From: Streptomyces sp. B21-083
Lineage (GTDB): Bacteria > Actinomycetota > Actinomycetes > Streptomycetales > Streptomycetaceae
Assembly: GCF_036898825.1 (NCBI RefSeq)
Contig: NZ_JARUND010000002.1
Span: forward strand, 2,914,001 to 2,978,000
Direction: 5' to 3'
DNA: 64,000 bases
Made by a program: the position numbers and the translations under genes. Positions 33,838-42,693 of the stretch are shown one piece after another (the first letter of the stretch is position 1; every line of letters begins with the position of its first letter). The notes beneath the pieces are model-generated. The model was not told the origin of the DNA and did no database searches. It saw nothing but the letters and a program-made list of their open reading frames with translations.

Positions 33838-35109
33838 GTGAGCCCGACCAATCGCACCGTGGTCGTCACCGGTATCGGCGCAACCACACCGCTGGGTGGC
33901 GACGCGGCCTCAACCTGGGAGGGTCTGGTCGCCGGTAAGTCCGGTGTCCGTGCCCTGGAGCAGGAGTGGGCGGCCGAGCAGGCCGTCCGTATCGCCGCAC
34001 AGATCGCCGTGGAACCGTCCGAGATCATTCCGCGTCCCCAGGCCCGTCGGCTGGACCGGTCGGCGCAGTTCGCGCTGATCGCCGCCACGGAGGCGTGGGC
34101 CGACGCGGGCTTCACCGACCGGGCGGGCGAGGGCGAGGGCCCGGCGGTCGACCCCGACCGGCTCGGCGCCGTCATCGCCTCCGGTATCGGTGGAGTGACG
34201 ACTCTGCTCGACCAGTACGACGTGATGAAGGAGAAGGGCGTCCGCCGCGTCTCCCCGCACACCGTCCCGATGCTGATGCCCAACAGCCCCTCCGCCAACG
34301 TGGGCCTGCTCGTCGGCGCCCGCGCCGGTGTGCACACCCCGGTCTCCGCCTGCGCGTCGGGCGCCGAGGCCATCGGCTACGCCATCGAGATGATCCGCAC
34401 CGGCCGCGCCGACGTCGTCGTCGCCGGTGGCACGGAGGCGGCCATCCATCCGCTGCCCATCGCCGCGTTCGGCAACATGATGGCGATGTCCAAGAACAAC
34501 GAGAACCCGCAGGGCGCGTCCCGCCCCTACGACACCGGCCGTGACGGCTTCGTGCTGGGCGAGGGCTCCGGCGTGGTAGTCCTGGAGTCCGCCGAGCACG
34601 CCGCCGCGCGCGGTGCGCGGGTGTACGCGGAGGCGGTCGGCCAGGGCATCTCGGCCGACGCCCACGACATCGTGCAGCCGGAGCCGGAGGGTCGTGGTAT
34701 CTCGGCGGCCCTGCGGAATCTGCTGGCCAGCACGGATCTGGATCCCACGGAGATCGTGCACGTCAACGCGCACGCGACATCGACGCCGGCGGGTGACGTG
34801 GCCGAACTGAAGGCGCTGCGCAATGTGTTCGGCGACGACGTGGACCACATGGCGGTGTCCGCGACCAAGTCGATGACCGGGCATCTGCTCGGTGGCGCGG
34901 GCGGGATCGAGACGGTCGCGACCGTGCTCGCGCTGTATCACCGCGTTGCTCCGCCGACGATCAACGTCGAGGAACTGGACCCGGAGGCCGACGCGGACAT
35001 TGTTCGTGGAGAGGCTCGCAAGTTGCCTGTCGACGGGCGTATCGCCGCGCTCAACGACTCGTTCGGGTTCGGTGGGCACAACGTCGTATTGGCGTTCAGG
35101 TCTGTTTGA
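33838..35109 (+). CDS. fabF: Beta-ketoacyl-ACP synthase II FabF
   Basis: 423 residues from GTG 33838, with GGAGAAGG nearby. Elongates acyl-ACP by Claisen condensation with malonyl-ACP. Nucleophile Cys is in TPVSACASGAEAIG, the two active His in NAHATSTPAGD and KSMTGHLLGGAGG, and the glycine-rich end NDSFGFGGHN is conserved. Last gene of the operon, with its own terminator 17 bases after the stop. Confidence 0.96.
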   Translation: MSPTNRTVVVTGIGATTPLGGDAASTWEGLVAGKSGVRALEQEWAAEQAVRIAAQIAVEPSEIIPRPQARRLDRSAQFALIAATEAWADAGFTDRAGEGEGPAVDPDRLGAVIASGIGGVTTLLDQYDVMKEKGVRRVSPHTVPMLMPNSPSANVGLLVGARAGVHTPVSACASGAEAIGYAIEMIRTGRADVVVAGGTEAAIHPLPIAAFGNMMAMSKNNENPQGASRPYDTGRDGFVLGEGSGVVVLESAEHAAARGARVYAEAVGQGISADAHDIVQPEPEGRGISAALRNLLASTDLDPTEIVHVNAHATSTPAGDVAELKALRNVFGDDVDHMAVSATKSMTGHLLGGAGGIETVATVLALYHRVAPPTINVEELDPEADADIVRGEARKLPVDGRIAALNDSFGFGGHNVVLAFRSV

Positions 35110-35126
35110 GTTCTGCTGTGAACGGC

Positions 35127-35164
35127 GAGTGGCCCGGACTCCTTGACTGGAGTTCGGGCCACTC
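35127..35164 (+). terminator. fab operon terminator
   Basis: GAGTGGCCCGGACTCC pairs with GGAGTTCGGGCCACTC (one G-T pair) around TTGACT, followed by the weakly T-rich CGTTCTGGTTT. Confidence 0.88.
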
Positions 35165-35201
35165 GTCGTTCTGGTTTCCGTGGTTTGCCGGGTGCCGGTC
35201 C

Positions 35202-35233
35202 GATGGGCTTCTCGCGCAGTTCCTCACGCCCCC
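35202..35233 (-). repeat. Dispersed hairpin repeat A, degenerate copy
   Basis: GATGGGCTTCTCGCGCAGTT followed by CCTCACGCCCCC, recognisably the reverse of the repeat A tail with several changes and no stem. Confidence 0.6.
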
Positions 35234-35256
35234 AAAAAAGCTCCCCTGGACGTCCC

Positions 35257-35751
35257 TCACACCACCTGGTGCAGCCATCTCACGGGGGCGCCCTCGCCCG
35301 CGTATCTGAAGGGTTCGAGTTCGTCGTCCCAGGGTTTGCCCAGGAGTTTGGCCAGTTCGGCCTCCAGGTCCGTCTCGCCTCGCTGGGAGCGGGTCAGGGC
35401 GGCGCGGAGGCGGTCCTCGGGGATCAGGATGTCGCCGTGGATGCCGGTGACGGCGTGGTAGATGCCGAGGTCGGGAGTGCAGCTGTAGCGCTCGCCCTCG
35501 GCGGTGGCGCAGGGTTCCGCGGTGACCTCGAAGCGGAGCAGCTGCCAGCCGCGCAGGGCCGACGCCAGCTTGGAGGCGGTGCCGACCTGGCCTTTCCAGG
35601 AGAACTCGGAGCGCCAGGTGCCCGGTGCGGCGGGCTGGCGGATCCAGTCGAGGCTGACGCGCGTGCCGAGGACTCCGGCGACGGCCCACTCGACGTGCGG
35701 GCACAGCGCGCGCGGCGCGGAGTGCACGTACAGAACTCCACGTGTCGTCAC
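35257..35751 (-). CDS. DUF3145 family protein
   Basis: 164 residues from GTG 35751, chosen because GGAGG lies 5 bases upstream; the frame stays open to 35892 without support. RGVLYVHSAPRALCPHVEWA at the N-terminus, CATAEGERYSCTPDLGIYHA mid-protein and a C-terminal PWDDELEPFRYAGEG are characteristic of actinobacterial DUF3145. Cytoplasmic, function unknown. Its position beside fabF is conserved in Streptomyces, which hints at a link with lipid synthesis but does not prove it. Confidence 0.88.
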   Translation of the reverse strand: MTTRGVLYVHSAPRALCPHVEWAVAGVLGTRVSLDWIRQPAAPGTWRSEFSWKGQVGTASKLASALRGWQLLRFEVTAEPCATAEGERYSCTPDLGIYHAVTGIHGDILIPEDRLRAALTRSQRGETDLEAELAKLLGKPWDDELEPFRYAGEGAPVRWLHQVV

Positions 35752-36022
35752 TGGGACCTCCGGACAGAGCGGGACATCTTGCGAACTGGCTGAGCGGCGG
35801 GGTTGGGCAGCCGCGTTGATGGCGAGGCTACCGTGCGGCGGCGCAAGGAGTGTGACGTACCGTCGGTCCCGATGCCATGAAACGCCCGCCATTCACCCAG
35901 GGGGACGCTTGTACGGGTGTGCGACGTTGCAGTGTTTGGGGCAATAGTTGTTTTCGGTTCGGGAACTGTCGTGCGTTGCTATGAGCGAGAGCCGTTGCAC
36001 GCCGACCGGAGGGACCCGAAGG

Positions 36023-36925
36023 ATGCGGAATCGAAGTCGCCGTTCGCGGGCCGTCGTCGCCGTCGTGTCGGCGGCCCTGCTGGGTGTCGCCGGGTGTGAC
36101 GCCGGCGGTGGCGCTTCCCCGGCTCCGGACGGTACGCGGGCGAAGGCGAAGCCGTCCGCGACTCCGACGCCCGCCTGGGACAGCAGTCCGGCCTCGATGG
36201 CCGCCGTGGGCGACTCCATCACGCGCGGCTTCGACGCGTGCTCGGTGCTGTCCGACTGCCCCGAGGTGTCCTGGGCGACCGGCACCGCCACGGACGTGAA
36301 CAGTCTGGCCGTACGGCTGCTGGGGGCGTCCGGGGTCGCCGCGCACAGCTGGAACTACGCGGTCAGCGGGTCCCGGATGGCGGACCTGCCCGCCCAGATG
36401 ACGAAGGCCGCCGCGCATGAGCCCGCGCTGGTCACGGTGATGACGGGGGCCAACGACGCGTGCCGGACGTCGGTGTCGGAGATGACGTCGGTGGCCGGTT
36501 TCCGGACGTCGTTCGAACAGGCGCTGCGGACCCTGCGCAAGGCCGCGCCCAGGAGTCAGGTGTACGTGGCCAGCGTGCCGGATCTCAAGCGGCTCTGGTC
36601 GCAGGGGCGGGGCAACGAGTTGGGCAAGGCGGTGTGGAAGCTGGGGATCTGCCCGTCGATGCTGGCCGACCCGGACTCGGTCGACGCGGTGGCGACCACG
36701 CGGCGCGACGAGGTGCGGGAGCGGGTGGAGGCGTACAACTCGGTGCTGAAGTCGGTGTGCGCGACGGACCGGCTGTGCCGGTTCGACGGGGGCGCGGTCT
36801 TCGACTTCGACTTCGGGACGCGGCAGCTGAGTACCTGGGACTGGTTCCATCCGAGCCGCGACGGACAGGCGCGGCTGGCCGAGATGGCGTACCGCGGAGT
36901 CACCGGCAAGAAGGCGGTGACCTAG
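36023..36925 (+). CDS. SGNH/GDSL hydrolase lipoprotein
   Basis: 300 residues from ATG 36023, 9 bases after GGAGGG; upstream ATGs at 35948 and 35981 lack support and would spoil the signal. Signal peptide with basic RNRSRRSR start and lipobox LGVAGC. The SGNH blocks are AVGDSITRGFD (nucleophile Ser), a central Gly, GANDAC (Asn), and DWFHPSRDGQ (Asp/His). It should be an extracellular membrane-tethered esterase. The 271-base upstream region is shared with DUF3145 and includes an AT-rich stretch at 35935-35990 likely to hold promoters. Confidence 0.86.
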   Translation: MRNRSRRSRAVVAVVSAALLGVAGCDAGGGASPAPDGTRAKAKPSATPTPAWDSSPASMAAVGDSITRGFDACSVLSDCPEVSWATGTATDVNSLAVRLLGASGVAAHSWNYAVSGSRMADLPAQMTKAAAHEPALVTVMTGANDACRTSVSEMTSVAGFRTSFEQALRTLRKAAPRSQVYVASVPDLKRLWSQGRGNELGKAVWKLGICPSMLADPDSVDAVATTRRDEVRERVEAYNSVLKSVCATDRLCRFDGGAVFDFDFGTRQLSTWDWFHPSRDGQARLAEMAYRGVTGKKAVT

Positions 36926-36935
36926 GGTTTTCCGT

Positions 36936-37958
36936 ATGGCCCACAGATACGAACTCTTCGGCACACTTTCCGACGGCACCCCCGTCCATCGCTGGACGCT
37001 GGAGCGGGCCGGGGTCCGGGTGCGGGTGCTGACGTACGGCGGGATCGTGCAGTCGGTCGAGGTTCCGGACCGATGGGGGTCCCCCCGCTCGAGCGAAGCC
37101 GAGAGTGGGGGAGGGCGCCTGAACGACGTGGTGCTGGGGTTCCCGGACCTGGCCGGGTATCTGGCGCACCCGGAGCCGTACTTCGGGGCGCTGGTGGGCC
37201 GGTACGCGAACCGCGTCGCGGGTGGTGCCTTCGCGCTGGACGGCCGGACGTACCGGCTCGCCCGCAACAACGCGCCCAACTCTCTGCATGGCGGCGTCGT
37301 CGGCTTCGACAAGCGGGTGTGGGACGCGGAGCCGGTCGAGCACGGGGTACGGCTGTCCCGGGTGAGCCCGGACGGCGAGGAGGGGTTCCCGGGACGCCTG
37401 GAGGTCTCGGCCACGTACACGCTGGACGCGGCCGGGGCGCTGCGGATCGCGTACGAGGCGGTCACGGACGCGCCGACGGTGATCAACCTGACGAACCACA
37501 CGTACTGGAACCTGTCCGGTCCGGCGTCCGGCAGTACGGCCGGGCACGCCCTGCGCGTCGACGCCTCGCGGTACACCCCGGTGGACGCTGACCTGATCCC
37601 GACCGGCGTCGAGCCGGTGGCGGAGTCCCGGTTCGACTTCCGTGCGGAACGGAAGGTGGGCGACCGGTACGACCACAACTTCGTCCTCGACAAGGGGCGG
37701 ACGGTGGAGTCGGTGGAGGTCGCCGAGTTGTACGACCCGGCGTCGGGGCGGGTCGTGACCGTGGCGACGACCGAGCCGGGCCTGCAGCTCTACACCGCCG
37801 ACCACCTGGGCGAGCCGTTCGGTCCCGGGCACGGCGTCGCGCTGGAGACCCAGCACTTCCCGGACTCGCCGAACCGGCCCGACTTCCCGAGCACCGAGCT
37901 GCGGCCGGGCGACGTGTTCCGCTCGGAGACGGTGTACGGGTTCGGCGTACGGGGCTGA
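36936..37958 (+). CDS. galM: Aldose 1-epimerase with repeat-derived insertion
   Basis: 340 residues. Interconverts alpha and beta anomers of galactose/glucose. Conserved NNAPNSLHGG, NLTNHTYWNLSG (His) and ALETQHFPDSPN (Glu) identify GalM. Residues about 47-60 (WGSPRSSEAESGGG) are absent from typical GalM, where the strand VPDR runs directly into the NDVVLGF loop; they are encoded by hairpin repeat C at 37073-37115. The insertion keeps the frame and sits in a surface loop, so the enzyme may still work. Starts 10 bases after the SGNH gene, likely co-transcribed. Confidence 0.9.
   Translation: MAHRYELFGTLSDGTPVHRWTLERAGVRVRVLTYGGIVQSVEVPDRWGSPRSSEAESGGGRLNDVVLGFPDLAGYLAHPEPYFGALVGRYANRVAGGAFALDGRTYRLARNNAPNSLHGGVVGFDKRVWDAEPVEHGVRLSRVSPDGEEGFPGRLEVSATYTLDAAGALRIAYEAVTDAPTVINLTNHTYWNLSGPASGSTAGHALRVDASRYTPVDADLIPTGVEPVAESRFDFRAERKVGDRYDHNFVLDKGRTVESVEVAELYDPASGRVVTVATTEPGLQLYTADHLGEPFGPGHGVALETQHFPDSPNRPDFPSTELRPGDVFRSETVYGFGVRG
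37073..37115 (+). repeat. Hairpin repeat C inserted in galM
   Basis: A GC-rich 43-base element: ATGGGGGTCCCCCCGCTCGA then GCGAAGCCGAGAGTGGGGGA and GGG. TCCCCC.GCTC can pair with GAG.GGGGGA, and CGCTCGAGCG is a palindrome within. From general familiarity this sequence recurs in Streptomyces genomes. Confidence 0.8.
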
Positions 37959-38078
37959 CAGGCGCGGGCTGAGGGGGCCCGCGCTCATGGTGTGCGGTCC
38001 GTCGACGGGCCGCCGGTGGCCCCGGTCCGGGGGTCAGGTCCCGGGCCGGGGCCGGCTGGTGGGGCGGACTGCCCTCGG

Positions 38079-40559
38079 TCAGACCGTAATCGGCGCGGCG
38101 AGCCGGCGGTCGGTGATCGAGCGGCCTACCTGGATTTCGTACGAACCCTTCACAAAGGCCCACGCGCGGGCGGACTCGTCCCAGATCTCGAAGGCGCGGC
38201 GCGGGAGTTCGAGGGTTACCTCCACTGTTTCGCCGGGGGTGGCCTCGACTCCGGCGAAGGCGGCCAGCCAGCGGGCCGGGCGGTCGGGGGCCGGGGCTTC
38301 CTGACCGGTGGGTGCGAGGTACGCCTGTACGACCTCCCGGCCCGGGCGCGTGCCCGCGTTGGTGACGCGGACGGTGACCGTCACTCCGTCGGCCCGCGTC
38401 CCTTCCGCCTCGGCGCTCTCGTACGTCCACTCGGTGTAGCCGAGGCCGTGGCCGAAGGCGTACGAGGGGGTGCGGCCCTCCTTCTCCCAGGCGCGGTAGC
38501 CGATGAACACGCCCTCGGTGTACGGGAGTTCACCGCCGCTCGGGGTCACCTGGGTGACCGGGGCGTCGGTGAACGCGCCCCAGGTGGTGGGGAGTCGGCC
38601 GCCGGGTTCCTGGGCGCCGGTGAGGACGTCCGCCAGGGCCGCGCCGCCCTCCTGGCCGGGGAACCAGCTCAGCAGTACGGCGGCGACCTCGTCGCGCCAG
38701 GGCAGTTCCACCGGGGAGCCGGAGTTGACGACCACGACGGTGTTCGGGTTGGCGGCGACCACCGCGCGGACCAAGTCGTCCTGGTGGCCGGGGAGTTCGA
38801 GGTCGACGCGGTCGAAGCCCTCGGACTCGACGCGCTCGGTGGTGGCGACCACGACGACGGCGGTGTCGGCGGCGCGGGCGGCTTGTGCGGCCTCGGCGAT
38901 CAGTTCGTCGGGGTCGCGTCGCGGTGCTTGGTGGCAGAGGCTGAAGCCGACGGACTTCATGGGGACGTTGTCGGGGAAGGTGACGACGTGGGTGAGGGAC
39001 ACCGTGACCGGTGTGTCCGCGGCGAGTTGGACCTCGGCCCGGAGTTCGGGGTCTCCGAAGAACGAGATGAAGGGGTCGTCGCTGTCGGTGGTCTGGACGT
39101 CGTCGTAGTACGTCGTGCCGGCGACGGTGAGGGTGAAGGGGCCGAGGCCCTTGATACCGAAGGAGTGCGTGCCGGTGTCGCGCGGGGTGAAGGTGCCGGT
39201 GAGTTCGACGGTGTGGAGCCGGTCGTGGGTGACGCCGTCGGGGAGGTCCGAGCCCATCCAGTTGATCTGGCCGCTGGGGGCGGAGCCGGTGCCGATGACC
39301 GTGCCGGCGGCGTCGCGGCAGACGGCGCGCAGGGTGAACCCCTTGTCGGCGACGGCGAGTTCGGTGTTCGGGTCGGCGCCGACGGCGTAGGTCAGGGTGC
39401 CTTCGGGGAGGGCGGCGGTGAGGCCGTCGAGCGGGGAGACGACGTGGGCCGGGAAGACGGTGGCGGAGCCGCCGCCGAGGACACGGGCGTCGCGGGCGGC
39501 GGCGCCGATGAGGGCGACCGTACGGCCCTCGGGCAGCGGGAGGGCGCCCTCGTTGCGGACCAGGACGAAGGAGCGGTGGGCGATCTCGCGGGCCAGGGCC
39601 TCGCCGTCGACCGGTGCGGGGAGGTCGGTGGGGGCGACTGCGGGTTCGGCGCCCTCCAGGATGCCGACGCGGGCGGCGAGGCGCAGGACGTTGCGTACGG
39701 CGCCGTCGAGGGTGGCCTCGGCCACGTGTCCGTCCCGTACGGCCCGGGCGAGGGGGGCGCCGTAGACCGTCCTCGGGCCGGGCATGGCGACGTCGAGGCC
39801 GCCGTCGATGGCGCCGGTGGTGGAGCGGGCGGCCATCCAGTCGGAGACGTTGTAGCCGTCGAAGCCCCATTCGCCGCGCAGGACTTCGTTGACCAGGTAG
39901 CGGTGTTCGCTCATCGTCGTGCCGTTGACCGTGTTGTAGGCGGTCATGATGCCCCAGGGGTGGGCGTTGACGACGATGGCCTCGAAGGGGGCCAGGTACA
40001 GCTCGCGCAGGGCGCGTTCGGAGACCAGGTTGTCCACGGTGAAGCGGTCGGTCTCGGCGTCGTTGGCGACGAAGTGCTTGACGGTGGTGCCGACGCCGCC
40101 GGACTGGACGCCGTTCACATAGCCGGCGCCGATCCGCCCGGTGAGGTACGGGTCCTCGCTGTACGCCTCGAAGTGCCGGCCGCCGAGCGGGGAGCGGTGC
40201 AGGTTGACGGTGGGCGCGAGGAGGACGTGGACGCCCTTGCGGCGGGCCTCCTGGGCGAGCAGCACGCCTGCCCTGCGGGCGAGTTCGGGGTCCCAGGTGG
40301 CGGCGAGGGCGGTCGGGGAGGGCAGGGCGACGGAGGGGTCGTCGGCGGTCCAGCGGATGCCGCGGACGCCGATCGGGCCGTCGGACATCACCAGTGAGCT
40401 CAGCCCGATCTCGGGCAGCTCGGGCAGCGACCACATGTCCTGCCCGCCCAGCAGCCGGGCCTTGGCGTCCAGGTCGAGCTTGCCGAGAGCGGCCTCGACG
40501 GCCGCCTCACGGGCCGTGTCGGCCGACGTCGGGTCACTGCCCGGGGTTCCCGTCACCAT
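38079..40559 (-). CDS. Glycoside hydrolase family 3 beta-glucosidase
   Basis: 826 residues from ATG 40559, preceded by GAGGAG. Order: GH3 N-terminal TIM barrel (about 30-300) with KHFVANDAETDRFT and GYNVSDWMAAR (nucleophile Asp in SDW); GH3 C-terminal sandwich interrupted by a PA14-like domain (about 385-530, HTVELTGTFTPRDTGTHSFG); and a C-terminal fibronectin-III-like domain (last 80 residues). No signal peptide, so it works in the cytoplasm on imported glycosides, probably beta-glucosides. Divergent from a TetR gene with an AT-rich repeated operator between. Confidence 0.93.
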   Translation of the reverse strand: MVTGTPGSDPTSADTAREAAVEAALGKLDLDAKARLLGGQDMWSLPELPEIGLSSLVMSDGPIGVRGIRWTADDPSVALPSPTALAATWDPELARRAGVLLAQEARRKGVHVLLAPTVNLHRSPLGGRHFEAYSEDPYLTGRIGAGYVNGVQSGGVGTTVKHFVANDAETDRFTVDNLVSERALRELYLAPFEAIVVNAHPWGIMTAYNTVNGTTMSEHRYLVNEVLRGEWGFDGYNVSDWMAARSTTGAIDGGLDVAMPGPRTVYGAPLARAVRDGHVAEATLDGAVRNVLRLAARVGILEGAEPAVAPTDLPAPVDGEALAREIAHRSFVLVRNEGALPLPEGRTVALIGAAARDARVLGGGSATVFPAHVVSPLDGLTAALPEGTLTYAVGADPNTELAVADKGFTLRAVCRDAAGTVIGTGSAPSGQINWMGSDLPDGVTHDRLHTVELTGTFTPRDTGTHSFGIKGLGPFTLTVAGTTYYDDVQTTDSDDPFISFFGDPELRAEVQLAADTPVTVSLTHVVTFPDNVPMKSVGFSLCHQAPRRDPDELIAEAAQAARAADTAVVVVATTERVESEGFDRVDLELPGHQDDLVRAVVAANPNTVVVVNSGSPVELPWRDEVAAVLLSWFPGQEGGAALADVLTGAQEPGGRLPTTWGAFTDAPVTQVTPSGGELPYTEGVFIGYRAWEKEGRTPSYAFGHGLGYTEWTYESAEAEGTRADGVTVTVRVTNAGTRPGREVVQAYLAPTGQEAPAPDRPARWLAAFAGVEATPGETVEVTLELPRRAFEIWDESARAWAFVKGSYEIQVGRSITDRRLAAPITV

Positions 40560-40628
40560 GGTGTCTCCTCGCTGAGTCCAAGCTGTCTCCCCCATCCTGC
40601 ACGCGACACCTGTACAGCGGTAGGTTTT

Positions 40629-40647
40629 GTTATATTGACGTTATATT
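40629..40647. promoter_or_regulatory. AT-rich direct repeat, TetR operator candidate
   Basis: GTTATATT-GAC-GTTATATT. It lies between the GH3 start (40559) and the TetR start (40678), and is the AT-richest stretch nearby. It overlaps plausible -10 boxes in both directions. Confidence 0.6.
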
Positions 40648-40677
40648 CGGAGTGGGCGCATACCGTACGGTGACGGC

Positions 40678-41238
40678 ATGGCGATCAGAGCGAGGACCGA
40701 GGAGCGGCGCGCGGAGATCGTCCGGGCCGCCCTGAACGTGATCGCGGAGCGCGGATACCGGGGCACCAGCCTGGCCGCGGTCGCGGAGCGGGTCGGGCTG
40801 ACCCAGCAGGGACTGCTGCACCACTTCCCCACGAAGGACGCGCTGCTGGTCGCGGTGCTCAGGGAACGGGACCAGTGGGACGCGATGCCCGAGACCCGGT
40901 GGCGGCTCGACCTGCTGGCCTCACTCGTCGAGTACAACGCCATGCGGCCCGGGATCATCCAGACCTTCTCGGCGCTGCTCGGCGAGAGCGTCACGGAGGG
41001 GCATCCGGCGCGCGAGTTCTTCACCGGGCGGTACACCGACGCCCGTACGACCATGGCGGCGGCCCTGCGCGTCGAGTACGGCGACCGGTTGCCCAGCGGC
41101 CTCACCCCCGAGCGGGCCGCGCCCCTGCTCGTCGCGGTGATGGACGGGCTCCAGTACCAGTGGCTGCTGGATCCGGAGGCGGTGGACATGCCGGCCGCGT
41201 TCCGGGACTTCCTCACGTTGCTGGGCGGTGAGTGCTGA
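40678..41238 (+). CDS. TetR family regulator of the GH3 gene
   Basis: 186 residues. The helix-turn-helix is AERGYRGTSLAAVAERVGLT followed by QQGLLHHFPTKDALL, at about residues 24-60. A TetR C-terminal domain follows (YNAMRPGIIQTFSALLGES). Divergent from the beta-glucosidase gene across 118 bases, an arrangement seen for glycoside-responsive TetR regulators, so it probably represses the GH3 gene until a sugar arrives. Confidence 0.9.
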   Translation: MAIRARTEERRAEIVRAALNVIAERGYRGTSLAAVAERVGLTQQGLLHHFPTKDALLVAVLRERDQWDAMPETRWRLDLLASLVEYNAMRPGIIQTFSALLGESVTEGHPAREFFTGRYTDARTTMAAALRVEYGDRLPSGLTPERAAPLLVAVMDGLQYQWLLDPEAVDMPAAFRDFLTLLGGEC

Positions 41239-41385
41239 TGTCCGCAGATCCGCTGACGATTCCCACCGTCTCACTCGCGTCACGCGCTATGGCGTAGACC
41301 ACTTCCGTCACGCGATACTGCCGCCGTCGACAGCACAGCACCTCACTGCTGGCTCCCCCCACGGCGACGGAAGGCCTGAACTCCC

Positions 41386-42693
41386 TTGAGCAACCCACGT
41401 GTACGGATCGGTGTCCTCGGACTCGCACTGCTGGCGGGGCTCTCCGCGCCCGTCACCGCCTCGGCCGCCGACGCCCCGGCCTCGCCCAGCGCCGCACCCA
41501 CCGTCGAGGAGCAGCGACTCGACCAGGCCGCACCTCAGGAGATCCTCCGGCGTTCCGGATTCGACTCCGTGGCACCGGAGTTCGCGCGGGCGCTCGGCAA
41601 GGGGCGCTCGTACGAGGACGCCCGCCGACTCGTCGTACACCAGGCGGCGGCGTTGTGGCGGCGGGCCGTCGACCGGGCGCAGGGGCGCGGGCCGGCCGGC
41701 GGTGATCTGAGCCGGGACGACGACCGGCCGCTGTACTGGGCGCGGCTCGGGATGACCCGTGAACTACGGGTGTGGCAGCCGTCGTTCGGGATACGCGGCG
41801 ACCAGCGGACCGCGCTGTCGGGCGAGTTGGAGCGGAACTCGCGCGGACAGACGTCGATCCGCTATCCGGGCGGTGGGAGGCTGAAGCGTGTTCTCGTCAC
41901 CGGGTTCGATCCGTTCACCCTCGACCGGGACATACGGATCTCCAATCCGTCCGGGGCCACCGCGCTCGCCCTCGACGGCACGGTGATCGAGACGGCGGAC
42001 GGGCCGGCCAGGGTCGAGACCGCGGTGTTCCCGGTGCGCTGGCAGGACTTCACGGAGGGCACGGTGGAGCGGACGCTGAAGCCGTATCTGCCGAAGGTCG
42101 ATCTGTTCACCACCGTGAGTCAGGGGCGGGTCGGGCGGTTCGACGTGGAGCGGACCAACGGGGCCTGGCGGGGCGGCTTCGGGGACAACGAGAACATCGG
42201 CCGGACGGAGACCGTGCCGGTCGCCGACCCGTCCTCGCAGCCGCAGTGGACGTCGACGACCTTGCCGTACAAGGCGATTGTCGCCGCCGACACCGGCCGG
42301 TTCCCCGTGTACGACAACACGGGCGTGACGGAGATACCGGCGGGCGGCACCGTTCCCGTGGTCCGGGCGGACGGGCCCACCGCCGGGTCGACGGCTCGGG
42401 CCGGGGGCGGCGGGGACTATCTGTCCAACGAGATCGCCTACCGGGCAACCCTGTTGCGCGACCGCCTCGGTCTGGGCGCCACGCTTCCCGGCGGCCATGT
42501 GCACACGCCGGTGCTGCAGTTCGGGACGGGCAACACCGACCCGGCGACCGGCGCCGTGACCGACCCCGACTTCGTGCGCGACCGGCTGGACATCATCGCC
42601 CAGGTGCGGTCGATCCTGACCGTGGCCGTGGACGCGTCCGGTGGCTCTTCCGGTCACTCCTCCGGTCAGGACGCCGAGGCCGACGTCTCCTGA
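41386..42693 (+). CDS. Secreted C15 (pyroglutamyl peptidase)-like protein, Cys replaced
   Basis: 435 residues with a rare TTG start at 41386 (GGAAGG 11 bases upstream; no other in-frame start keeps the signal peptide). Signal peptide 1-28 ending TASA. Residues 165-410 match the C15 fold: RVLVTGFDPF, ISNPSGATALAL, FDVERTNG (Glu) and GDYLSNEIAYR, GHVHTPVL. At the position of the catalytic Cys (normally G-T-Y-x-C-N) stands Ser347, and the whole protein has no cysteine. His373 is retained with the normal spacing. It is either a serine-type hydrolase or a non-catalytic binding protein. The 3' end overlaps the opposing gene by 28 bases. Confidence 0.82.
   Translation: MSNPRVRIGVLGLALLAGLSAPVTASAADAPASPSAAPTVEEQRLDQAAPQEILRRSGFDSVAPEFARALGKGRSYEDARRLVVHQAAALWRRAVDRAQGRGPAGGDLSRDDDRPLYWARLGMTRELRVWQPSFGIRGDQRTALSGELERNSRGQTSIRYPGGGRLKRVLVTGFDPFTLDRDIRISNPSGATALALDGTVIETADGPARVETAVFPVRWQDFTEGTVERTLKPYLPKVDLFTTVSQGRVGRFDVERTNGAWRGGFGDNENIGRTETVPVADPSSQPQWTSTTLPYKAIVAADTGRFPVYDNTGVTEIPAGGTVPVVRADGPTAGSTARAGGGGDYLSNEIAYRATLLRDRLGLGATLPGGHVHTPVLQFGTGNTDPATGAVTDPDFVRDRLDIIAQVRSILTVAVDASGGSSGHSSGQDAEADVS

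Noticed and set aside
37992..40397. 801-codon open frame opposite the GH3 gene
   Set aside because: Gly/Val-rich mirror of the beta-glucosidase with no domains and no start site.
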